NCBI GenBank assembly: GCA_004151065.3
Contig: NWUY0300044927.1
Coordinates: 1-14,420, forward strand
Direction: 5' to 3'
Length of the DNA: 14,420 nucleotides
Source of the DNA: Larix sibirica
Lineage: Eukaryota; Streptophyta; Pinopsida; Pinales; Pinaceae
In this document: piece by piece, positions 8,236-14,420 of the stretch
How positions within the stretch are numbered: the stretch's first letter is position 1
Layout: every line of letters begins with the position of its first letter
The notes under the pieces: generated by a model
Database searches by the model: none
What the model saw: the letters and a program-made list of their open reading frames with translations, nothing else
Told to the model about the DNA's origin: nothing
Made by a program: the position numbers and the translations under genes

Positions 8236-8660
8236 TTTTTTGTCTCTAGGCTGAACTCCATGGGCATACGTCTTACTTCAAATGCAGTTGAAATTGCTTG
8301 GACAAGTAATCCATCAAATGGACAAGTTACGTCAAAATTGGCATATAATTTCTTAGTTGACTATGAAAACTTCCAGGTTCCAAAGTGGCGGTTTAGTAAA
8401 TCGTGGAAGTGGAAAATCCCACAAAAGATTGCTTGTTTTCTATGGTTGGTCTTAGAGAACACTATACTCACTTGGGACAATTTACTTCACCGGGGTTGGG
8501 TTGGTCCAAATAGATGTGCACTCTGTGAAAGTGTCATGGAATCAATTGAACATATATTTACTTTCTTCCCTTTTTATGTGATCCCGTGGAATATTTTATG
8601 TGATGCTTTGAAGATAAAGAAGGCCTGGGGTGTGGATACTTTTGATTCAACTTATTAACC
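8236..8660 (+). pseudogene. LINE copy 1 ORF2: zf-RVT domain, one zinc ligand lost
   Basis: The open frame at 8260-8658 contains WKWKIPQKIACFLWLVLENT, then ILTWDNLLHRGWVGPNRCAL, CESV and SIEHIFTFFPF. The zf-RVT pattern is C-x2-C (8515-8517 and 8524-8526), then H (8551-8553), then C. Copy 2 has HIFMDC here, while copy 1 has HIFTFF, so the last Cys is now Phe (8566-8568). A frameshift near 8645 leads into the linker, where NHKYLPAYIVSEI, TAG, RQRN shows a conserved Trp turned into a stop (8718-8720). Confidence 0.85.
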
Positions 8661-9289
8661 TCGTACAATGTAGTAAAAAACCACAAGTATCTTCCTGCTT
8701 ATATTGTTTCGGAAATCTAGCGGCAAAGAAATGCAACAATTTTCGAGGACATAAAACCAAACACTAAAGCCGAGATGATAAAAAATTTAAACTATTACAA
8801 GGAGACAAGTAATGGGGAAGTCATGGTTAAAGGCACAAGAAACTCTATAGACTTCTCTATTTATGAGGATACTCTTGGTTTTTCTGATGGAGCTGCGAGT
8901 AATGGTTATGTGCAGCTGGTGTTGTTCTACATATCAACAAAGAACATTTTTTCAACTTCAAAATTCACTGTGGACATGGAACAAACACCAGGGATGAACT
9001 CTCTTCCTTGTGGGTTTTGATACGGGCTTCTACTTTTATGGGGATTGATTCTCTTAGAATCTTTGGAGATTCACTAATCATTGTCAAATGGGCTCAAAAT
9101 ATTTATAATATTCAATCTCTTGAGCTACAACAATGGTGTTCGCATACCAAGAAGCTGCTCTTGGAACTACATGAATGGGAGATCACACATATCTACAGGG
9201 AACAAAACACTGCTACGGATTATTTATCAAAGGTGGCTATGGACTTGGATGAAGACACACTATTTTGGGAGGATTTTATACAAAAAAAA
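8643..9289 (+). pseudogene. LINE copy 1 ORF2: RNase H domain, one frameshift, C-terminal tail missing
   Basis: The domain starts GFSDGAASNG with a catalytic Asp at 8886-8888. The frame shifts near 8905 and continues CAAGVVLHINKEHFFNFKIH, then HGTNTRDELSSLW with Glu at 8996-8998. IFGDSLIIVKW has Asp at 9068-9070, and HIYREQNTATDYLSK has Asp at 9218-9220. All four catalytic acids of the D-E-D-D set are kept. The reading ends at LFWEDFIQKK in the A-run at 9282-9289, so the last ~50 residues found in copy 2 and the whole 3' UTR are absent. Plant L1 elements with this domain are known; it is thought to remove template RNA after first-strand synthesis. Confidence 0.87.
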
Positions 9290-9294
9290 NAAAA
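9282..9294. other. A-run with one unresolved base: junction of LINE copies 1 and 2
   Basis: A8 (9282-9289), N (9290) and A4 (9291-9294). The sequence to the left is the end of the copy 1 RNase H region. The sequence to the right is the inter-domain linker of another LINE, starting KDGDKNTSFFH. A single N in a homopolymer can mark an ambiguous base or a scaffold join of unresolved length, so the physical linkage of the two halves is uncertain at this point. Confidence 0.9.
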
Positions 9295-9873
9295 GATGGT
9301 GACAAAAATACTAGTTTCTTTCACGCCTTTGCTTCAACAAGAAGAAATAAAAAGACCATCTGGAAACTCCAAGATTCAAATGGAATTGTCATCTCAGGGG
9401 AAAAAGATTTACAATTGGGTGCAAAGAATTATTTTAGGAATATTTATACTGATGAAGGGAAATGTGATTTAATTTCTCAGTTGAATGTGGGAAAGGTCTT
9501 TCCAAAATATTTTAATGAAATTGAAGCAGCAGAATTGGAGAAGGATGTCACTTTGGAAGAAGTAGAAGAGACCTTAAAAGGATTTGCAAAGGAGAAATGC
9601 CTTGGGCCTGATGGATGGACAGTTGAGATTTTTATTCACTTTTTTGATATTATGGGAAGTGATATTCTGAGGATGGTTGAATTTACCAAGAGGACAGGGT
9701 ACATCAGTGGGGCATTGAATGCAACTTTTGTTACACTTATTCCAAAAATTAGTGACCCCAAGTCTTTCGGGGAGTTTAGACCAATTGCTTTATGCAATTT
9801 GGTTTATAAAATTGTCTCAAAAATCATTAAAGAGAGGTTGAAGCCCATACTTTCAGAAAAAAAATTCTCCTGA
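9292..9873 (+). CDS. LINE copy 2 ORF2, first part: linker and RT fingers
   Basis: This is the first open block of copy 2, from the A-run to TGA at 9871-9873. It starts KDGDKNTSFFHAFASTRRNK (linker) and continues with EEVEETLKGFAKEKCLGPDG, which holds the RT-proximal GPDGW motif, then FVTLIPKI and EFRPIALCNLVYKIVSKI, the RT fingers motif. No start codon belongs to it: the true ORF2 start would lie several hundred codons upstream in the missing endonuclease part. The frame ends only because of the A8 run at 9857-9864. The next block continues in the adjacent frame with the expected PEQFGFLLGRQ. It is best read as the N-terminal piece of a 5'-truncated, once-frameshifted ORF2. Confidence 0.85.
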   Translation, partial: KDGDKNTSFFHAFASTRRNKKTIWKLQDSNGIVISGEKDLQLGAKNYFRNIYTDEGKCDLISQLNVGKVFPKYFNEIEAAELEKDVTLEEVEETLKGFAKEKCLGPDGWTVEIFIHFFDIMGSDILRMVEFTKRTGYISGALNATFVTLIPKISDPKSFGEFRPIALCNLVYKIVSKIIKERLKPILSEKKFS

Positions 9874-12436
9874 ACAATTTGGATTTTTATTAGGGAGACA
9901 GATCCATGATGTGGTAGGAATCACACAGGAGATTTTGCATTCGATTCAGAAGAGGAAACACAAGGCACTTTTCCTGAAATTAGATTTAGAAAAAGCCTAT
10001 GACAGAGTAAACTGGGATTTTCTAAGGATAATTCTGATTCAGATCGGAGTGCCTGCAAGTGTAATTAGGTGGATCATGGCATGTGTTAACACTATGAATA
10101 TTTATGTTCTTGTGAATGGTCAACCTTCTGGTTTCTTTAGCTGCAACAAAGGAATTAGGAAGGGTTGTTCTTTATCACCTCTTTTATTTCTATTGGTGCT
10201 AGAAGGTTTAAGTCTTTTACTTAAAAAAGCAAAGAAGGAAGGGCACATTAAAGGATTGAAGATCAACAAGTCGATTCAGTTAACCCACATTCTTTTTGTT
10301 GATGATGTCCTTTTGGTTGGAGTGGATACACTTATTGAATGGATCTTTATCAAAGATATTTTGGAGACTTTATGCAATGCTTCAGGTATGAGTATTAGTT
10401 TGAAGAAGTCCACTTTCTATCATTTTTATGTTGAAGACAGTACGAGAAAAGAAATTTTGAAAATCTTTCCATACAAATGGGAGGTGGCTTGTGATGGTTT
10501 GACTTACCTTGGGTTTTTTTTAAAACCAAATGGATACCTTATAAAGGATTGGTATTGGATTTTAAGAAAGTTGGAGATTAGAATTTCTCACTGGACATAT
10601 CGGATGCTGTCTGTTGGAGGAAAACTGACCTTGATCAAGGCTGTTTTAACCAGCATTCCTGTTTATTGGTTCTCTTTGCTGCCGGTCCCAAAGATGATTA
10701 TCAACTTGATGAGAAAGTTGATGTTCAATTTCCTGTGGATAGGAAAGTTTGGATCGGGTGGACTTGTAATGGCAGGCTGGGAAATTCCCTCATTGCCAAC
10801 CAGTGCAGGTGGTTGGGGGATTAAGGATTTACAATCTTTCAGTGAAGCTTTAGGACTAAATGTTTTTTGGAGAGCATTGTTTGGGAACACACTGTGGTCA
10901 AGAGTTATGCATGGCAAGTATATTAAAATTAAAACTTCACACTGGTTTAGAACTCCTAAGAAAATTTACATGGGTGTCTCCCCACTCTGGCGAGGTTTTT
11001 TAAATGTTTATAAATGGTTGGCTTTGGACATATGTTGGCAACTTAGAAATGGAAAAGAAATTTCCATTGGGACTGATCCTATTATAGGGTTGGGTGGTTG
11101 TTTCTCATTTTCTATTGATATGAGAGGAGTATTAAATGGTGCAGGGTTATATACACTAAGCAGTGTGAAGAAGCAGGGATTTGGAAACTATTGGTACAGT
11201 GGTGAAGATTTAGGTCTAAGTGGAGATTTGGTTACAGAATGGGATTGCTATGTGCTTTCTTTAAATTTAGCTGGCTGCAGGTTAAACAATGAGGAAGACA
11301 TTCTAGTTTGGAAAGGAAATGAAAGTACAGGTATGGTGATTGCAAACACAACATACAAATATATCATAAAGAGGAAGTGCATACTTCCAAAGCAGTGGTG
11401 GTACAAGGTCATTTGGACTTGGAACATGCCATTGAAATTAAAATGTTTTCTTTGGTTTGTCCTTATGGAAAGAATGAAAACTTGGGATAATCTGGTAAAG
11501 AGAGGCTGGAATGGGCCAAGTAGATGCACATTGTGCAAGAATTGGATAGAAACTGCTTCACATATATTTATGGATTGCACATTTACCTTACATATATGGG
11601 GAAAGGTATGTAATACATTGAATATTAGTACTGTTTGGAGACATGGGAATTTTATAACAAGTTTAAACTTTTGGATTAAAAACTGTGTTGAACATCTCAC
11701 ACTTCCAGTTTTCATTTCTTGGACAATATGGAGGATGAGGAATAAGTGCATTTTTGAAGATCAAGAGGCCAATATTGAAAAGGTTTTTTCACAAACTTTA
11801 AGCCATTACTTGCCATACAAACAGATGAAGGGAAAAACATCACAAAGGATTGTAGGGAACTTTATTTTGATATACAATGATCCTATTATATTTTTTGATG
11901 GTGCAGCAGCTCTGGGACAGTGTGCTACGGGTGGTAAAATATATTTAAATCAGGATCATTATTTCACTTTTCGACTTAGATGTGGAATGGGCACCAATAT
12001 GAAGGCAGAACTATTAGCACTGTGGGTTTATGTGAGATTGGCAAATCAATTTGGTTTTCCAAGACTTAAGTTATTTGGAGATTCCAGAGTAACTATAAAA
12101 TGGGCATTAGGTGAATACAAGCTGAATGTCATAACATTAACACATTGGTGCAACAGAATAAGGACTGAACTGAAGAAGTTTGTGGATTTAGACATTAAGC
12201 ACATATACAGGGAACACAATCAGGTAGCTGATAGTTTATGCAAACAGGCACTTACAGGAGAAGATGGTTTCCTTATTTGGGAAGAATATTTTGAAGAAGA
12301 GATTCAGGACAGTGGATCTCTTTACTTCCTAAATTGTTTTTTATGTTTTGGTAAGAAAAGGGACATTAGAGAAAGAATGTGTATATCTATGTTCTTTTGC
12401 TTTTTTGATCATGCAGTTTGTAATGACAAGGGCTGA
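9860..12436 (+). CDS. LINE copy 2 ORF2, main part: reverse transcriptase, zf-RVT and RNase H
   Basis: About 860 codons are open in one frame to TGA at 12434-12436. The residue numbers here count from the GTG at 9911. RT motif A is FLKLDLEKAYDRVNW (Asp25). Motif B is GIRKGCSLSPLLF. Motif C is HILFVDDVLLVG (Asp131 and Asp132, 10301-10306). The thumb has LTYLGFFLKPNGY and LSVGGKLTLIKAVL. The zf-RVT ligands are Cys539, Cys542, His551 and Cys556. RNase H has FFDGAA (Asp663), KAELLALW (Glu700), LFGDSRVTIKW (Asp724) and HIYREHNQVADSL (Asp774). All catalytic acids are present. A tail of about 60 residues follows. Polymerase and RNase H modules therefore look chemically sound, but no endonuclease or ORF1 accompanies them, so autonomous movement is not expected. 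Confidence 0.92.
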   Translation, partial: KNSPEQFGFLLGRQIHDVVGITQEILHSIQKRKHKALFLKLDLEKAYDRVNWDFLRIILIQIGVPASVIRWIMACVNTMNIYVLVNGQPSGFFSCNKGIRKGCSLSPLLFLLVLEGLSLLLKKAKKEGHIKGLKINKSIQLTHILFVDDVLLVGVDTLIEWIFIKDILETLCNASGMSISLKKSTFYHFYVEDSTRKEILKIFPYKWEVACDGLTYLGFFLKPNGYLIKDWYWILRKLEIRISHWTYRMLSVGGKLTLIKAVLTSIPVYWFSLLPVPKMIINLMRKLMFNFLWIGKFGSGGLVMAGWEIPSLPTSAGGWGIKDLQSFSEALGLNVFWRALFGNTLWSRVMHGKYIKIKTSHWFRTPKKIYMGVSPLWRGFLNVYKWLALDICWQLRNGKEISIGTDPIIGLGGCFSFSIDMRGVLNGAGLYTLSSVKKQGFGNYWYSGEDLGLSGDLVTEWDCYVLSLNLAGCRLNNEEDILVWKGNESTGMVIANTTYKYIIKRKCILPKQWWYKVIWTWNMPLKLKCFLWFVLMERMKTWDNLVKRGWNGPSRCTLCKNWIETASHIFMDCTFTLHIWGKVCNTLNISTVWRHGNFITSLNFWIKNCVEHLTLPVFISWTIWRMRNKCIFEDQEANIEKVFSQTLSHYLPYKQMKGKTSQRIVGNFILIYNDPIIFFDGAAALGQCATGGKIYLNQDHYFTFRLRCGMGTNMKAELLALWVYVRLANQFGFPRLKLFGDSRVTIKWALGEYKLNVITLTHWCNRIRTELKKFVDLDIKHIYREHNQVADSLCKQALTGEDGFLIWEEYFEEEIQDSGSLYFLNCFLCFGKKRDIRERMCISMFFCFFDHAVCNDKG

Positions 12437-12545
12437 TAAGTTTTGGAGGAAGAAGTGATATGTGTCATCCTTTTGCCTGATCTATCATTGTACTGTTTTA
12501 TTTCAATATTCAATATAAATAGTATGCTTTTTTCCGCTGGAAAAA
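12437..12545 (+). other. 3' UTR of LINE copy 2, short A-tail
   Basis: After the ORF2 stop come about 100 bp that include a T-rich and AATATAAAT-containing stretch, then TTTTTTCCGCTGG and A5 at 12541-12545. The AATATAAA-like element resembles a plant near-upstream polyadenylation signal. The short A-run is the likely 3' end of the element; an eroded tail is common in older insertions. A clear flanking target-site duplication is not seen. Confidence 0.6.
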
Positions 12546-13674
12546 GTTAATTTACACAAAATCTACAATTTTATATTTAGTAATTGTTTGGATACTAAAA
12601 ATATTGAAAATTAAACTAAACTATTTTATTTTCGAATATATAAATTACCTCAAAATTTCTCCGAGGTAGATGCTTGATAATCCTAAGTTAATTAATTCTT
12701 TCTGATCGGACAATTATACTAATCACTTGCAAGTTTAAGGATGAATTTAATGGATATCTTTGGAGAGAAATAAAGGGTGCAAAGGACTAGTCAGCTGTTT
12801 AGAGAAGATATGCCCATTTAAAGCACATATGCCCATTTAAGGGAGATTGATAAACCCTAGATGAAATAATTACTAAATAATTTACCCATTTTCGTCATTG
12901 TCATGTGCATAAATTGTCTCAGCAATATTGTTTATATTAGATATGTCAATACTTCTATTAAAAAAATACAACCCCGAAATGCAATCCAATGACCCTATGT
13001 CAAGAGGTCAATTATGAAATTATTGCTTCCAGACCTTTTTTTATGAAATTGGTTTATGCCAAAACCATATTAAGGGAATTCAACACTGAAAGCAATTATG
13101 GAACATACCAGAACTTCATCTACCAAAACCAACTCTGTTTTTTTATTTTCCTTCAAGGGTGTTGCAAATGCAATGGGACACTACATATACCAGTCAATAT
13201 CTTTTTCTTATTAGCAACAAATCATCAAATTCCAATGTTTAAATAATATTATTAAATAATTCCAATTTCCAACCATATTATTAAATACATAATATGTTCA
13301 ATCAAATACAACCATAATTAATTGACTCCAAACAATTTCACTCAAGGTGATTCTGGCAATCATAACCAAAACCCTAGAAAAAAAGTTTAAGTCGCTTAAA
13401 ATACTCATCCATTCCAAGTCTATGTACCAAACTAAAAAACACAGCCATTATGGACGACATTCTACATCTTATTAGCAGGTCTGCAAACACCGAATCATTT
13501 AATTTAATTAATAAAACATGCATCTCATATATATATGAATGTACAACTTTGCTAAGCATTTAGAGTGTATAGATCTAGTCAAATTGTTTTCACATTACGA
13601 TTGTAACCTCAAACCTGTACGATTGATTATTCTACTGTCTCTTTCATCACCACTTGGTGATACATAAGATATCA
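12546..13674. other. AT-rich intergenic DNA, no gene recognised
   Basis: This stretch holds short open frames only, none with a recognisable domain. A 14-bp sequence, ATATGCCCATTTAA, is repeated at 12808-12821 and 12827-12840 (offset 19 bp). Two AAACCCTAG motifs occur, at 12852-12860 and 13369-13377. The 85-codon plus-strand frame at 12989-13246 and the 61-codon minus-strand frame at 13374-13559 look like chance frames. Confidence 0.6.
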
Positions 13675-13803
13675 TCATCTCTCATGCTTGGACAATGCCT
13701 TAATAATTGGTCCAAGAGCTTCACGATTCAACATCAGTTCTTCCATGGTCCATTTCGTTAGCAGAGTCATTGTCTTTGTACCATAAATTCGGGAAGCGAT
13801 CAT
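13675..13803 (-). CDS. Short open frame of unknown nature (42 codons)
   Basis: The minus strand reads MIASRIYGTKTMTLLTKW, then TMEELMLNREALGPIIKALS, then KHER and a stop (TGA, plus-strand 13675-13677). The ATG is at 13801-13803. The frame stays open upstream for about 45 more codons, without another Met. The composition (balanced charged and hydrophobic residues, amphipathic MEELMLNREALGPIIKAL) looks more protein-like than the rest of the flank. It could be the last exon or a relic of a gene, a small protein, or chance. I do not recognise a family. No splice acceptor or promoter can be asserted. Confidence 0.2.
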   Translation of the reverse strand: MIASRIYGTKTMTLLTKWTMEELMLNREALGPIIKALSKHER

Positions 13804-14420
13804 GTGCGCAGGACAAAGATATGAGCAGAAGAAATAACTTAGGGTTATAGGTAGGTTAGGGAAGTGAGTGGAGGATTGGAAACGTTGGAGAAGGTGGCAA
13901 GAGAGATGGCATACAAATTTGAAACAGATACAGATGGTTACAATCTCTCATTCGTTACATGTTCCCTTTTCACCTTCTACAGTAACAATTGCCAACTCTT
14001 CTTTATATGTGGCGGATCTCCTCCTTATGATGGATGTTGAAGTTGTTAAATCAACATTTTAACAAACTCTTAATCAAATTATTAAATGAGATGTAACTAA
14101 AAATAACAAGCACGGGTGATAACCAATTTAATATTAGCTATTGATTTCTACACATGACTAAGAAAATTCTGGTTTTGATAAATCTTGTTCGTAGAATTAA
14201 AAAACTAATTAAAAGATGGAACCTCCCACCCAGTGTTGAAATAAAGACACCTTAAGGAGTAACAAACTTTGACTTTATAGTAATCCTAAAATAATTTCAT
14301 AATGTTTATAAATATTTTGTAATATTTGTTAAATTCTGTGTCATACATCTGAGGATACCTCACAAAGAAAGAATGAGCAGAAAAGATGAATTACAGTGAA
14401 AATTGCAGTAAAAATGAGCA
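13804..14420. other. Intergenic DNA to the window end, no gene recognised
   Basis: Composition is mixed to AT-rich. The 64-codon plus-strand frame at 13868-14062 starts with GTG and shows no domain. No LINE blocks, RNA genes or longer repeats were seen. If the minus-strand frame at 13675-13803 is real, its upstream sequence would lie here. Confidence 0.55.

Larger units (their letters stand above)
3022..9289 (+). mobile_element. L1 LINE copy 1 (RNase H type), plus strand, decayed, 3' end missing
   Basis: The order of parts is that of a full-length plant L1: 5' UTR-like leader, ORF1 with a DUF4283-like domain and a CCHC knuckle, then ORF2 with endonuclease, RT, zf-RVT and RNase H. The element then stops abruptly at an A-run with an N (9282-9294), soon after the RNase H domain and without its C-terminal tail, 3' UTR or poly(A). 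About ten frameshifts and ten in-frame stops show that it is an old, dead copy. Comparing 40 residues around RT motif A by hand, 23 match copy 2, so the two belong to related but distinct L1 subfamilies. The 5' boundary is judged only from the end of the AT-rich repeats and could be off by 50-100 bp. Confidence 0.82.
9292..12545 (+). mobile_element. L1 LINE copy 2 (RNase H type), 5'-truncated, ORF2 nearly intact
   Basis: The readable element begins inside the ORF2 linker (KDGDKNTSFFHAFASTRR) and continues without loss through RT, zf-RVT, RNase H and the natural stop at 12434-12436, followed by a 3' UTR that ends near A5 at 12541-12545. ORF1 and the endonuclease are missing. The only coding lesion is one extra base in the A8 run at 9857-9864. 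This much better state than copy 1 implies a younger insertion, unless the join at 9290 is an assembly artefact. 5' truncation is common for LINE insertions. Confidence 0.85.

Noticed and set aside
9265-9300. Apparent in-frame fusion protein across the N
   Set aside because: The frame left of the N (GGFYTKK) is not the RNase H frame, so the fusion depends on an unresolved base and a shadow frame.
9081-9302. 73-codon plus-strand frame ending at the N
   Set aside because: It is an out-of-frame shadow of the copy 1 RNase H.
10663-11751. Minus-strand frames of 84 and 167 codons
   Set aside because: Both lie antisense to the continuous ORF2 of copy 2, which has clear RT and zf-RVT content.
13646-13661. 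Short inverted repeat ATCACC-ACTT-GGTGAT
   Set aside because: The stem is only 6 bp with no context pointing to a terminator, microRNA precursor or binding site.
1-14420. CRISPR array, tRNA, rRNA, LTR retrotransposon or bacterial-type defence system
   Set aside because: No regularly spaced repeats with unique spacers, no tRNA-like cloverleaf, no paired LTRs and no defence-gene domains were seen.

Overview
This window is eukaryotic, almost certainly nuclear DNA of a land plant. The evidence is three L1-type non-LTR retrotransposons (LINEs) that carry an RNase H domain (RVT_3 type) behind a zf-RVT domain. Their ORF1 has the DUF4283 plus CCHC-knuckle layout, and that combination is typical of plant L1 elements. 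The DNA is AT-rich with long non-coding stretches. Long, decayed, nested LINEs suit a large repeat-rich genome; a gymnosperm is possible, but I cannot prove it from this sequence. I see no intact cellular gene, no RNA gene, no CRISPR and no bacterial-type operon.

Layout. (1) 1-150 looks like the 3' end of a plus-strand poly(A) retroelement, ending in A14. (2) 149-415 is a 129/130-bp direct duplication. It leads into a minus-strand, 5'-truncated and heavily mutated LINE remnant (about 2262 down to 416) that still reads, in broken frames, as RT thumb, W-x-VGNG segment, zf-RVT and RNase H. (3) 2263-3021 is very AT-rich and holds an 87-bp two-copy tandem repeat, a three-copy degenerate repeat of about 83 bp and a 20-bp direct repeat. 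(4) About 3022-9289 is plus-strand LINE copy 1: probable 5' UTR, broken ORF1, then broken ORF2 (endonuclease, RT, zf-RVT, RNase H). It has about ten frameshifts and many stops, and the RT active-site box is destroyed. (5) At 9282-9294 an A-run with one unresolved base (N at 9290) joins copy 1, just after its RNase H, to the middle of LINE copy 2. (6) 9292-12545 is copy 2. It lacks ORF1 and the endonuclease, but the rest of ORF2 is open to its natural stop apart from one frameshift in an A8 run, and all RT and RNase H catalytic acids are present. (7) 12546-14420 is non-coding AT-rich DNA with one short minus-strand open frame that I cannot identify.

Taken together, these parts record a nest of retrotransposons of different ages. 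In a complete element ORF1 would bind the RNA, the endonuclease would nick the target, RT would prime from the nick and RNase H would help remove the template RNA. No element here has a full working set: copy 1 has every module but is dead, copy 2 has sound catalytic residues but no endonuclease, and the minus-strand element is a relic. I did not find a convincing new biological system. The points most worth checking are the N-containing copy 1/copy 2 junction, the well-preserved copy 2 ORF and the tandem duplications.
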